Shown piece after piece: positions 23,631 to 35,229 of a stretch of 64,000 bases of DNA (within the stretch, counting starts at the first letter, position 1; each line of letters begins with the position of its first letter). Origin of the DNA: Acidomyces sp. 'richmondensis' (Eukaryota; Ascomycota; Dothideomycetes; Mycosphaerellales; Teratosphaeriaceae); the NCBI GenBank assembly GCA_003545705.1, contig QVLQ01000023.1:62001-126000 (forward strand), written 5' to 3'. Made by a program: the position numbers and the translations under genes. Below the pieces are notes generated by a model, which had not been told where the DNA came from, made no database searches, and was given only the letters and a program-made list of their open reading frames with translations.

Positions 23631-26600
23631 ACTAGAGCTAGCACAAAAAGACCTCGGAGACTCAGACCTTCAGTCTATAGACATTAGGGATAAGCTGAAC
23701 CAGCTAACCCTACTAAATATCTATAATGAAAGGGACGTGAATAATATTTGGACATTAGACAGAACACTCTATAAGCTCCCTATACCTAAGAGCACTATAC
23801 TTCTAGGGGATTTTAATATACACTATCCAGTTTGGGAACCTAGTACGGGTAGCCCTAGTCCTAGAGCTCAACTGTTTAAAGAGTGGCTAGATAGTAAGGA
23901 CCTTTACCAATCTAACAGGATTGGAGAGGAGACCTTTTTTAGACTACATCTAGAGAGAGGGAGCGTCCTAGACCTTACCTTTACAAGAGGGATCGAGACT
24001 ATAAACTGGCAAACAACTCCAAATATAGGATCAGACCATCTAGGGATCACCTTCACAATAAGGGGGTCTAAGGACTCTAACTGCCTCTATACGACGTCCC
24101 TAGGCAACAGATTCAATACTAAAAAGGCAGATTGGACACTCTTTAATAAAACCCTTAAAGAGGAAGCTGTTAAGAGCCCCTACCTTAGAGCAGCAATAGT
24201 AACAAGCAATATACTGCCTGAAGAAATACTAGAAGGAAAAGCACATCCTATATTAGAACACCTAGACAAAGCAGCTTCGGCCCTTACTAAGGCTATTCAG
24301 ACGGCGTCAACAAAGAGTATTCCCTTACTGAAGATAAGCCTAAGATCAAAGCCCTAGTAGAACAGCGAACTAAAAGACCTTAGAAAGGCGTATAACAAGG
24401 CCTACCGAGCCCTTCGGCGCTGTTCTAAGCACCTGGAGGATATCCCTGAGAATAACTAGTATAGAGAATCCTACAAGACCGTAAGGAATTCCTACTTCTA
24501 AGCGATTAAAGCAGCTAAACAGAACTACTGGAATAAATTCCTAGAGGGAGAGGACCCTACAACTATATATAAGGCTATATCCTATACTAAAGATAACTAA
24601 AACAGCCTAATACCGATAATAAGCAGATAGGATTCCTTTAACGGCAAGTGTGAAGCCCTTAGGATAGCACTATTCCCAAATCCCCTTATGACTAGTATAA
24701 TTATATGGTAGAAAAGGTATAAAGCTAGTCCTAAGTGGAAGTGGCCTAAGCTCTCATCTAAGGAACTTCAAGATGCTTATAGCAATACAGCTATTAAAGG
24801 CAAGACACTAGGGCCAGACTCAATAATACAAGAAATAATTGCGAGGGCATACGCCGCTATTCCCGAGATATTCTACAATATCTATAGCTCGCTATTAGAT
24901 ATAGGAATACATCCGAGAGCGTAGAAACAAGCTATTAGGGCTATCCTTAAGAAACCAGGGAAACCAGACTATTCCATCCCTAAGGCTTACAGGGTTATCT
25001 CCCTCCTGAACTGCCTAGGGAAGGTAAGCGAGCGAATCCTCGCGAGGCGGTTAGGATACCTCGCTGAGACTACCGACCTTCTACATCCTTCGTAGTTAGG
25101 GAGCCGTAAGAAGAAGTCCGCTATAGATGTAGCATTTATACTAACGGATGAAGTATAAGCTAATAGGAGTAGAGGGCTTAAAACCTCTACCCTATTCCTC
25201 GATATTAAAGGAGCATTTGACTACGTAGCTAAGGAACAACTGCTAGGGATTATGCACTAGCTAAGACTACTAGCCTCCCTAATACTATAGACTCGGTTAT
25301 TCCTAAGTAAGAGGACGCTCAAATTATCATTTAACGGAAATTCGGAAGATACAAAGCCAATCAATATAGGAATACCGTAAGGGAGCCCTATATCGCCAAT
25401 CCTATTCCTCATTTATATAAGGGACTTATTCCTATATTTAGATGGAATTAAACCTATATCCTATATTGACGATATAGCCCTTATTGCAGCTTCATTAAGC
25501 CTAAGGAAGAATATCAAACTGTTAGAGCAAGCCACTCAAACGTTATACACCTTAGGGTAAGAGAACGCTATTGAATTTGACTTAGCGAAAACCGAACTCC
25601 TATACTTTACAAAAGGGAAAGGATCGGATACCCCTATTTCCCTCCTAAATAACGAGGTTATTCAACCATCGCTCAAACCAGTACGTTAGCTAGGGATCTG
25701 GTTTGACCCCTATTTAACCTTTAAAGAACACATCCGAATACGAGTATTACAGGTAAGACAAGCATTCTTGAGACTAGAGAGACTAGCTTACACCGGAAGG
25801 GGCCTATCCGCTAAAGCTCTAAGGCAACTATACCGTGCGTGCATTATCAGTATTGCCGACTATAGATCCCCTATATAGTCTAACGGATCAACAGAACAAG
25901 CTAAGCCCTTATAGGCTATCCAAAACATGGCTACTAAGAAAATCCTAGGAGTTTTTAAGACGGCGCCATCACAACCGTGTGAAGTAGAGGCCAGCCTACT
26001 ACCACCCTCAATCCGGCTTACTAGGTCCCGATACCTATACGCCTTACGCTGCCTACAACTACATTAGCAACACCCTATTACGACTCGGGTTAAGGCTATT
26101 AGAGCATCTAACAAATCCTCTAAACCAACACAGCTTCAGAGGCTAATAGAGGACCTAGACTATCTGGATAAAGATGACCTCTGTTACTATATTACCCGGC
26201 TTGACCCCTATCATAACCCTCCCTGGAGAGAGCCTACAGAACCCCCAAAACCTAGCGGACCTCTAAATGGACAAAGACAGCTTAGCGAACCCTGGCCGCC
26301 TAGAAATATACCTATACCTACACCTACTTAAGCTCGAACCTTAGTTATTCGTCTAATTGATAATTAGGCAGTCGCCGATTGGAAAAGATTACTAGATATA
26401 TATAAGACAAAACAGATATTAGATCCTGAGGGCAATCCGCTAAGCTACAGCTGACTCTACGATTGGAAGCTATCCCTACAGCCTTCTTTAGGACCTCGGG
26501 GAGTAAGCCGTCAGGTTAACAGCGCCTTCTTCCAGCTTAAGCTAGGGCATAGTTACATTAAAGGATACTTAAATAAGCTTGGATATACAGAGAATGACTT

Positions 26601-26985
26601 ATGTAGGTGCTTAAGGAAAGAGACCCCTAGGCACCTACTACTAGAATGCAGGTTATATAGGGAGGAGCGGAAGGAGTTTGACGCTCTCAACGTCAAACCG
26701 CTAACACTTCCCCTACTACTACATACTAGTAAAGGCAGAAAGCTTACGCGTCACTTTATAGACGCAACTAGGATAGCTACTAGGGGTTGGCACCTCAGCA
26801 GGCTACCTAGGGAAGAAGAGGAGGATACAGATTGATTGCGCTCTGCGCCCCTAGGGCTCTTAAGCCCTACAATTTCCTTATCTACATTTGGCGTTATAAA
26901 ATGGGAAAAATATAAACTGCTCTAGAATGAGCCGTCTTTCATAGTCATAGACTTCTATAGGACGTTAAATGGAATAATCAAATCA
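23631..26985 (+). mobile_element. LINE copy C, 5'-truncated, plus strand
   Basis: The same Tad-like family in the opposite orientation, head-to-head with copy A2. It begins inside the endonuclease domain and ends in a 3' UTR followed by an AATC/ATCA-type simple tail at about 26970-26985. Arms 21030-23630 and about 24386-26975 are inverted repeats of each other with about 755 bp between. Confidence 0.9.
23632..26835 (+). pseudogene. LINE copy C ORF2 (endonuclease C-terminus, RT, zinc finger)
   Basis: One frame without indels from 23632 to the TGA at 26833-26835. Endonuclease motifs: LLGDFNIHYPVW and IGSDHLGITF (open piece 23737-24357). RT motifs: AYRVISLLNCLGKVSERIL, LFLDIKGAFDYV, GSPISPILFL and the catalytic YIDD. 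Thumb and C-terminal region: FQLKLGHSYIKGYL and the Cys/His motif CRCLRKETPRHLLLEC. It would nick DNA and reverse-transcribe the LINE RNA. More than a dozen TAG/TAA codons inactivate it. The catalytic YIDD is retained. Confidence 0.9.
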
Positions 26986-27320
26986 ATCATCAAATCAATC
27001 AAATCCTCCTTCTTTCCCTCCTTTTCCTCCCCCTCTTCCTCCTCTTCCTCATTACCCTCCTCCTCTTCCTCTGAACTGTCTTTATTTTGTTTAGCTTGCA
27101 ATAAGATCTTTTTGCTTGGTAATGGTATTGCCGGTATTAGTTGGCGCCTTGCTCTATTAGCGCGGGGGTGCTGTAGGGTTTCAATAGGCCTTTTACAGCC
27201 TATGATTCTTTTAGGAGTGGTAGGTCCCTCGCTGTCAATCTCCATTTCCATTCTTGTACCTCTCTGGCTATTAGGTGAGGTCATATTTGGTGCCTGAGGC
27301 CCTAAGGGTCCAGTACTCAA
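26986..27320 (-). pseudogene. LINE copy A: ORF1 N-terminal part
   Basis: Start MSTGPLGPQAPNMTSPNSQR at 27320, then a basic region (RANRARRQLIPAIPLPSKK) and an acidic Glu tract encoded by a CTTCCTCC-rich stretch. The reading then enters the inserted LINE tail near 26986. It is the natural partner of 20071-21029. Open and little mutated. The assignment as ORF1 rests on position, charge pattern and flanking LINE sequence. Confidence 0.6.
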
Positions 27321-27545
27321 ATTTCAGGGTCCAAGGCTTGGCAACACCTCAAAAATTTTTTGTCTGGTTTCTGGTGAGATGGAGCTGTCAAAAGCTCAAT
27401 GGATAACGCTGGCGGCGCGCCGTGCGCTTGGCGCGTAGGTGTACGTCGCGAGCGCTTGAATTTGGAATCAGCTTCGAATTTCGTCCGGTTTTGGTCGAGA
27501 TGTGGGTGAGAGGCTGACGCAACTAGGATAGCTACTAGGGGTTGT
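27321..27545 (-). other. Probable LINE 5' UTR plus a short LINE 3'-region piece
   Basis: No gene seen. 27321-27515 is GC-balanced sequence upstream of ORF1. 27516-27545 matches the LINE copy C sequence near 26761 (GACGCAACTAGGATAGCTAC), a scrap of another LINE. Confidence 0.45.
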
Positions 27546-27915
27546 CCCTATGTTGATTTACATAGCCTCTAGAGGGATTGCATCTAGCTCTAGCCTTTCT
27601 CTACTGCTCTCTTTATACAAGGTCCCTATTAGAGCTTTGTATCTACCTAGACTCCTAGTAGCCTTAGTAATGGGACCGGTCCTTCTTAGAAGCCTTAGAT
27701 GTTTACTGTAGCTTGCAGGTTGTATCTTTTTCTGCTTCTTATAAAGTAGATAAGCTAATATTTCTGTAGGGCAAATTCTGCTCTATAGTAGGCTGCCCAT
27801 CTTAGGCACTTAGCATGTGCTGCCTCAAGCCTTTAACAGTTCTCTTCTGTTGTCTTTCTAAAAGTGAGGATGTTAGTATTATCTACAAAGCTAAGGGCTG
27901 TTGTTAGTCCTTCGA
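27546..27915 (-). pseudogene. Fragment of a different LINE family RT
   Basis: Minus-strand reading contains FVDNTNIL, the position of the catalytic FADD/FVDD box with the second Asp changed to Asn. The typical region for non-LTR RTs follows (AHAKCLRWAAYYRAEFALQK, then a basic stretch). Its sequence differs from the Tad-like copies nearby. Both ends are broken, and an LTR-like repeat begins at 27919. Confidence 0.65.
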
Positions 27916-27918
27916 CTA

Positions 27919-28119
27919 TGATACAGGATACCTCAACCAGGTATCTCGCAGCGTGTACAGGTCCCCGACTAAACAGTCAGTACAAGGTAGAACTGATTAC
28001 TGCTTTCTGTGAGTCGCATGCGCTGCGAAAGAGTAATCAGTGCGCCAAGCCACCGAGACCGGTGCACGTGATCCCCTCGGAGGCTATCTATACGTGTCTC
28101 AACTACACCTCCTGTAACA
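27919..28119 (-). repeat. LTR-like repeat U1 (about 202-bp family)
   Basis: Begins TGATACAGGATACC and ends CTCCTGTAACA, so it has TG...CA ends. Homologues lie at 31079-31280, 32258-35285 (split) and 35883-36084. The orientation is minus, if the copy that adjoins a gag start (U4) is taken as 5' LTR. No matching 5-bp duplication flanks this copy. Confidence 0.8.
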
Positions 28120-28199
28120 TCAGTTCTAACTTGTACTGACTGTCCGGTCGGGGACCTGTACACACTGCGAGATACCTTCGTTGAGGTGTTCTTGTATCA
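28120..28199 (+). repeat. Partial, older copy of the same LTR, inverted next to U1
   Basis: These 80 bp are a diverged inverted match to the first 80 bp of U1, ending TTGTATCA. U1 plus this piece therefore forms an imperfect palindrome-like unit. Confidence 0.7.
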
Positions 28200-28819
28200 C
28201 ACCCACTTTTAAAAGTGTCCATATTACGGTAAAACACGGCGTTGAAGGGCAGTGACGCGGTAGTTTAACATAAGGGTAGAAACTGATCGGCTAAGCGGGG
28301 TAATGCAGGAATTAGGTTACGCCAAGACATCAGAGCCGGGCCGAGCCAAGCCGAAGACAAAGATATGTAGCCATTACGTCTTGGCAGGAATGGCACTATA
28401 ATGCACCGCTGCCCAAATTGTGTGATGCATATATTAACGCCACTGCTCTCTATTTAAATAGCATGCACTGTTTTTTGAGATCTCTCGTGGTCCAAATCTC
28501 CATGAAATCCTCCTAGGTTGACGGAACATGTGAATTGGACCTTCCAATTTTGGCAGGACCGAGAACCGCAACTGTAATATGTGCTACTGCATCATTGAGG
28601 CACAGCACAGATAACCCGCGCCCAGGGGCATGTAGACTCTATCACGAAGCAATTGGCTGCCCTCTTTCAGCGTGAGCTTTCAACATTTCCTCCCCGCCTC
28701 CCGCCAAATTTGGGAGGAAATACAGATTGGTATTGCTGAAGCTCACCTCAGCTATAATATGTCCTTGTTACCGCCCTTTTAGAAGGTCTGATCTTCCTCC
28801 ACTTCCAAACCACAACAGT
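28200..28819. promoter_or_regulatory. Upstream region of the Zn2Cys6 gene
   Basis: Unique, GC-balanced sequence with no ORF that looks real. A TATA-like CTATTTAAATAG lies near 28449-28460 and another AT-rich stretch near 28754. The plus-strand frame is open from 28727 to the chosen ATG, but those extra 31 residues resemble no zinc-cluster N-terminus. Confidence 0.4.
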
Positions 28820-30682
28820 ATGGATCAACGAACGTGCCGCAATTGTTGGACATGCAAGGCGCGACGGAAGAAATGTGATGGGCAATGCCCAAGCTGCGAG
28901 ACGTGCGTTCGTCTGGGAATCGACTGCGAGGGCTATGCTCTCATCAAGCCAGCCTGGCATGACGGCGGTACCATGCAACGAGAATACTGTCGACGCCTCT
29001 CGTTGATTATCAAAGGACGCAGGAAGCAGCGAAATGAGCCACCTCGTCAACATGATTTTGATACGCTGAACGGTCTCGGAAACCCTCTGCCCGCCCATCC
29101 TGCGGGCCCATTATTCAACGGCCCGTTTCCTCTCTTCGAGCCATTGAGCAATTGTACTTTGGATTTCCGAACAGATTGCATCGACACGAACTCGTCAACT
29201 TCTCTCGATTCCGCGCTGGACTGGGCGGTGAATATCCAGGATGTGCAGGAATTCAGAATTCCAACCGAGCCGGGCAGTTCAAGCCCGCAGACAGTGACGG
29301 CTGTGACTTCTTTCTCGGATTGTTTGACGTCCCTTCAGACACAATCAGAGAGTGACTGCTTGCAAGGAATTACAAATTCAGATTACACGAAGAGCACAGG
29401 GTGGCTGTTCATGCACTACTTCGATGACACCATCTTTGACATATTTCCAGAACATTGCCTGGGATACTGTGCCACGTTGCGTGGTTGCCTATTCTCCTGG
29501 TCAACAATGTCAGCCACACTCCACAATCTCATTCTTTCGGCTGCCAAATTTCAGTCCGAACAGCGTCATAGTATTGACGGTGAGGCCACCACGACATCAG
29601 ATGTTTCAAACAGTGACTCTTGGCGCGCACTTCATAATCGAGCTTTCACTATACACCGTGAGGAGATGAGGAAGATTCTGGGTGTTGATCAGTCGACCAG
29701 CACTCACTGCTACGATCCATCCTCATACCTCATCGCCTTAACTTGTGTAGTTCATTTCATTTGGCTATCAGTAGGTTGCCCTAAATTTTTTGACCCAACA
29801 ACATCAAACTGAAGTTTAAAGAGGTTCCTTGCATCTGCTGAAAACGTGCGCCATTTGTTGCAAGATGCCATCGATCTCCTTGTCAAGATCGATTTTTTTA
29901 ACGGAGCTCAAAATAGAAATGGCCCGGCTGGCGTCGAGCTCGACAGCGGCCCAGGCGTAATTAGCTTCTCACCATACGAGTCTGAGACCTTGACCTTAAT
30001 GTGCAACATGCTCGTCAGTCATACCATTCTGTGGGTTTCCCTGTCGCCGGAGTCATCAGAGCGAAAATATCTGTACCAGCTTATGGAGCAGAACAGTATC
30101 TGTTTACTATCATCACCCGGAGAGACTCTACAGGCGATCAAATCTATTAACAATCTCCGAGAATGGAAACACAACCTCCTGCAGCAAGGCACACTTAATG
30201 TGCTTGAGCTAGGCCGTCGTGGCCTCGTAATCGAAAGGATTTTAAGTGAAGAGCTTCATCGCATCCAGCAGTCTACATCGGCAGGTTACGATTGGAAAAC
30301 AAGAACGACTCGTTGTCGTAGAAGTGTGACTCGCCGGCTGTGCCAATTTCATGCAGATCAACATTTAGTAACTTCTAGACTGCTCACACTGAGCGCACAG
30401 ATTTACTTACATGTTGTGGTCTCGGGACCAAATACTGCTCTCCCCGACATTCAAAGACGAGTAGAACTTTGTGAAGAGGAATTTCAGGTCCTAGAAATCC
30501 CCTCAACATATCGACTTGATTTGGTTTGGTCACGGTGTGTTTTGGAATCAGTCCGCCAAGATGTCCGGATCAATGGCAATAGTACAACCGAGCCGAGCAT
30601 TGGCGATGTAGAAGAGGGGTCTATTGCCTACCTCTCAAACATTATAACTAGAATGAAGAAAGCCTGGGGCATTTCAACATGA
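28820..30682 (+). CDS. Zn2Cys6 fungal transcription factor, two exons
   Basis: Exon 1 is 28820-29770 and exon 2 is 29822-30682, joined across a 51-nt phase-0 intron (GTAGGT...AAAG, branch-like CTGA). The product is about 603 aa. Near the N-terminus (residues 5-35) is a zinc binuclear cluster with C-x2-C-x6-C-x6-C-x2-C-x6-C spacing (CWTCKARRKKC...CETCVRLGIDC), which binds DNA in the nucleus. The rest resembles the fungal-specific TF domain of the Fungal_trans_2 type. The ATG giving MDQRTCRNC is preferred over the in-frame ATG at 28727 because the cluster then starts at the usual position. The frame is intact and free of RIP-type stops although it sits between transposons. Target genes are unknown; it could control the gene island at 39.5-45.2 kb, which is inference. 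Confidence 0.85.
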
Positions 30683-30797
30683 CCTTTGATGATGTACGAA
30701 CCAAAGTCTTCTCTGATGGCGTTGAAAGGTCCAGAAAGACCTATAAAGAACAGATTGAAAATTAAATCAGAAACCAGACTGAAAGAGTACCACTAAT

Positions 30798-30880
30798 ACC
30801 GTGGGGATTGACCGCAGGCCGGTTGGGCTTTGGCGGCAGGCGGAAGCGGTTGCGGTACCCTAGTGTAGCTGAGCTTTCCT
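30798..30880 (-). repeat. Inverted copy of the 19794-19881 repeat
   Basis: About 83 bp matching 19794-19881 in reverse complement, including the CGGTCAATCCCCACG end. It is probably the end of a related LTR whose remainder is degraded. It lies 115 bp after the stop codon of the transcription factor gene. Confidence 0.75.
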
Positions 30881-30920
30881 ACATTCACGTACACAGACAT
30901 GCATGCACATAGAAAGATAC

Positions 30921-31318
30921 TGTTGTGAGGGCAGTTGTACGTTTGGTCGGACACCTCATGCTTGTTCTTGTCAGGTATCAAGTGGAAGTCTGATATATGC
31001 ACACTGCCACGTAATCCCTTCCATGTCTTTAGTAGGCGCATTGCTCAAACAGCAGCCACGTTGTTCAAGCAGCAACGGTGTTACAGGAGGTGTTGTGGGA
31101 CCCTCGTGGATAGTCCCCAAAAGGGGATCACGTGCGCCGGTCTCGGTGGCTTGGCGCACTGATTACTCTTTCGCAGCACATGCGACTCACAGAAAGCAGT
31201 AATCAGTTCTACCTCGTACTGACTGTTTAGTCGGGGACCTGTACACGCTGCGAGATACCTGGTTGAGGTATCCTATATCAAACGGCGTTGTAGCATATGA
31301 GGAAGTCACCTCACAACA
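30921..31318 (-). repeat. Copia 3' LTR, interrupted by repeat U2
   Basis: Ends are the perfect inverted pair TGTTGTGAGG and CCTCACAACA. Without the inserted U2 it is about 191 bp. Next to it at 31319-31332 the minus strand reads AGTAGGGGGAG, a polypurine tract, followed by Copia RNase H coding. This places it as the 3' LTR of a minus-strand Copia element. Confidence 0.85.
31079..31280 (+). mobile_element. Solo LTR-like repeat U2 with 5-bp target duplication
   Basis: 202 bp, from TGTTACAGGAGGTG to TCCTATATCA. AACGG flanks it on both sides (31074-31078 and 31281-31285), showing insertion into the Copia LTR as a 5-bp-duplicating element, followed by LTR-LTR recombination. Confidence 0.9.
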
Positions 31319-32257
31319 CTCCCCCTACTTCTAATATATGCCATATTACCTTCAATGCTCCCCCTGGCTCTTATAGCACTCTCAATCCGACCTTATCCAC
31401 GTTCTTCATATACCTTACCCTCTTTAAAGGCTTTATGAGCATATCGGCGAGCATCTTTTCCGTCTAAATATACTATAGGTTGATCTTTTAATCTTCTACT
31501 AGCTCTTATATATAATATACGCTTATATTAATGTACTTTATACGTACGTAAAACTTAGGGTTCTGAACGAGTGCAAGGGCACCTTAGTTATCACTATATA
31601 TTGTTGTTAGCTTCTTAATATATTCAACTTAATATTACTGTTCGAGTAAGTTCCGTATCTATACGGCCTCCTTTCCGGCGTATACTAATGCGAGGTATTC
31701 AGCTTCTATAGTCGATGTGCTTATACTGCGTTTCAGCTTGCTACTCTACGTAATTAGGCCTCCGGCTTAGGTGTAAATATAGCCTATTGTTGACCTCCAG
31801 CTCTCGTCTGCGGCATAATCCGCATTGGTATATCTAGTGATATCGCTTCCTCCTTTTTTAGTAGAATATTCGACCCTTAAGCTCGCTATCTTCGCAAAGT
31901 AATTCAGTACATACTATGCTCCGGCTATATACCTCTCGGTAGGCTTATATATATATTAGCTTAGCTTCTAAGTTATAAAAGCAATATCCGGTTGTATTGC
32001 TTATATAAGCCAGTTCAGTTTGCTAATTAGCGTCTAATATACAATCTCGTTTGTAAGAGGCTCATTAAGCTCGGCCTTTATCAAGTTCTTATAACCGGAA
32101 GTAGGTATATCTGCTATCTTTCCAATACGATGCTCGTAAACTAGTTCCTTAATATAATGCTTCTAATTAATAGATATTGATCGTCGTACTCTATTACAAG
32201 TTATCTACATTCCGAGAAGGTATTTCACTTCCCCTAGGTCTTTTATCTCAAAGGTTC
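31319..32257 (-). pseudogene. Copia pol fragment (RT C-terminus and RNase H)
   Basis: Minus-strand reading: FEIKDLGEVKYLLGM (RT), YTQAGGLIT, STIEAEY and DNQGALALVQNPKFYVR-like RNase H motifs with TAG interruptions, then ADMLIKPLKRV at the C-terminus. Gag, protease, integrase and the first half of RT are absent: the reading starts abruptly at 32257 against repeat U3. Strongly AT-biased and dead. Confidence 0.85.
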
Positions 32258-32411
32258 TGTTACAGGAGGTGTTGTGGGACCCTCGTGGATAGTCCACAAA
32301 AGGGGATCACGTGCGCCGGTCTTGGTGGCTTGGCGCACTGATTACTCTTTCGCAGCGCATGCGACTTACAGAAAGCAGTAATCAGTTCTACCTCGTACTG
32401 ACTGTTTAGTC

Positions 32412-35229
32412 CAGGCTGGTCACCGAACAAACAAACGGCGAACGAGGTACTGTTCGTTTGTTCGCTTCTTATAGGTCGTTTGTTTGTTCTATTCGCTTTA
32501 TAGAAGTATTCGTTTATTTGTTCGCTTATTTATAACTGCCTAATTAAGTATCTATTACGGTTAACGCATTAGTAGCTCTATTGCTGATGCTAAAGCTGCC
32601 GCAGCTACTAACGGCGGTATTGTTGCTCGCAGCACTTCCGCAGTACTCTTATTATCCAATAGATCCTACTTATACTAGCTCTTCAAGTACTAATAGGCCT
32701 CAGCTAGTAAGTCAGAGGTGTACTAGCGCTCGTCGTTTAGTATATAGCCTGCCTTACTAAAGGTCCGTTCGTTAGTAGCGCTAGTTACTAGTACGGTAAG
32801 AAGGTCAAACGCTATATATCGAAGAATTAGAAAGCGATACTTATTCGCTTATTACTATTATAGTAGATCGACTTTATAGTTTAGCTTAATCGGCTCGTAT
32901 AGATACTGCTCGAAGTCGTTTAGTATAGTAGAGTCGTCGCTAATAAGATTATATTGCTCAAATTCATCTATCTTACTATATAGCGGTAAGCTTTAGGAAG
33001 CCGCAGCTACTTCATTACTGAAGCGCTGCTTATATCTATAAAACGACTCTTAAATAGCCTTCTTTACTATACTGATCCACTCTAGATAGCTACTACCTTA
33101 GTGTTTATTAAACTACCCTATCTTATAGTAGGGGTAGATAAGGATTACTGCTTAGTATACTAATATAGAATCGCTAAGCCGATAATATTTATCTAGCTTC
33201 TTCTAGCTAAGATTGATATAGGCCTTAAAATGGCTATATAGCTGATATTGCTACTACTGCTTATAGTCTTCTAGCTTCGTTATTAACTAGTCGACAGCCT
33301 AAAGTAACTAATATAGACTTCTATAAGCTAACTAACTAAAGTCGGACTATAGAAGGAGTAATATCTTCTTTATAGGCGTAAGCAGCTAGCGCAGCAGGCT
33401 AAGCTCCTACTAATTGTCTATAGTAAGGACGTCGTTATCGAGCGGATCTTCAGCAGTTTAGCGGTAATAGCTCTGATATAGGTCAATAGCGTCCTTCAGC
33501 TTAAATGCACGTTCCAATATATCGTATACGCTATTCCATCTAATGCCGCTATTGATAACAAGCTCAAACAGCCGTAGACCCTCGTCAACCGCGACCTTAC
33601 ACTGCTTACTTATAAAGAAGTGCCGCTACACTAGTATAGTGCGAGTATGAGAAACAATGTTATAGAGCTTACTAAGCGGTCCTTTCTTCTACTAGACTCG
33701 AAGTATTACTTACTAGTCCTTCGTTCGAAGGATCTATTCAAACTAAGTAACGGAAGGTGTACTAAGGTCGTCGTTCTTATCCGGATTATTAGCAGTATAG
33801 CAAACTTCAGATATACAATTAGTATCTACGCTATAAAGAATAGCCTTATAGACAAGGTTTACAACGTAAGCGGCGCAGTATAGTCGCTACTAAGCTAGAT
33901 TAAGGTTAATATACTTAGCTAATAGCTTAAGCGCCTTATCGTTGTTACTAGTACTATCGCTAATATAGAAGCCGATCTTACTCGTTATTTTGTACTCGTA
34001 GAGGACTTTAAGATAGTACTTTTGCTCTTCACTACTCTTACTGCTAAAGGTATTACGGAGCGTAAGCAGCGCTACTCTCGCCTTACAGTTACTATCAATC
34101 TAATACGCTATTATTCTAAGATAATCGACTTCGGTACTGTTCTTCTATCTATCGAAGCTAATAGTAATACTGCTCTTAATATACGCGAGGTTTATAGCGA
34201 CTTTTAGCTTTATCTTAATAAACGTACGAAGGATCCAGTTTGCGATAGTATTATACAATTAAGGTACTACTACTTCGATAAAGCTGTTCCAGTAGATTAA
34301 GAAGCTCTTATAGCGTTCTGAAGCTACTCTTTATATATTAATATTATTAGTAACAACCTAACTAATAAAAGCGGCCTAGAAGTACTTATAGTCGAAGGTA
34401 CCTTATTGCTCTTAGTCTTGCTATTTAAGGCGCTTGAAATTCCGAAGATCGTTATTATTAAGAGCTAACCGCTTCGTATTCTAGCGTTTCAATCCGTCTT
34501 TATTATAGCTGTATATTACTATATAACGCTATACTTAGGTTATTAGTATAGTATATACAGTAAAGATAACTAGTAGCGTTTAAGTATAGCAATAGCGACA
34601 AAGCTATACCCGCTTTCCGGTCTTCTTTATAGATACTGCCTCGCTATAGACCTCATACTTATCCTTCTAAATCTATAAGTAAGGTAGTTACTTACTTAGG
34701 GGTATTAGAACGAAGTTGATAAGTAAGGGGCTATTAAGTAAAAACCTAGTACTTATATACCTTAACTAGTATAATATTAAGAGCTAAGACGCTTCGTAAA
34801 TCTCCGTAAGGTTATTATATAACGTCGGTAATGATTCAGTAGCTATTAGATAGATAAGATAGTAATATAGTAATAGTATTATAAAGTTCGCAGATAACGT
34901 GTACTATAAAGTTTCGCGTTCTAGATACCTAAGGCATTAGAGCAGCTCTGGTACTGTTCTAATTGGCTAGATCAATGCGGAGTGCAGTGGAAGCGCAGTA
35001 AGCGCCGGTCCCGTACGCCTCTGATTCGCTCACTTATTAGGGTTAGGGTTGGTGTTAATTTATAGTGAATAGTAATAGGGATATATACATTAGAAGACGA
35101 CGTTCGCGAATAGATGAACGAATATGGAATATTGTGCGTTTGTTTATGAGATATTGCTTATCCGTTCGTTTTTTCGTTTACCAGCAAACGACGCGAATAC
35201 GTTCATATGTTCGTTCATTGACCAGCCTG
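32412..35229 (-). mobile_element. hAT-superfamily DNA transposon, 2818 bp, RIP-damaged
   Basis: Terminal inverted repeats are CAGGCTGGTCA, then imperfect GAAC-rich sequence. The flanking 8-bp duplication GTTTAGTC is at 32404-32411 and 35230-35237; eight bases is diagnostic for hAT. Subterminal GTTTGTTCG-like motifs recur at both ends. Two TTAGGG units at about 35037-35048 are incidental. Confidence 0.93.
32570..34690 (-). pseudogene. hAT transposase
   Basis: Minus-strand frame of about 700 codons with many TAG/TAA codons. The N-terminal region (about 34690-34480) has a C-x2-C pair compatible with a degraded BED finger. The central RNase-H-like region has ISFDRQKN-like and SKIGFYISDSTSNND segments, typical of hAT catalytic domains. 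The C-terminus has NERTFSKAGYILNDER, the hAT dimerisation motif (about 32780-32730). Excision and insertion of the element would be its role; it cannot function now. Confidence 0.85.

Noticed and set aside
27864..28163. Two ORFs over repeat U1
   Set aside because: They coincide with a non-coding LTR-like repeat and are not kept in the other copies.
35037..35055. Two telomere-like TTAGGG units
   Set aside because: Only two units inside the hAT 3' region; too short for an interstitial telomere and expected by chance.
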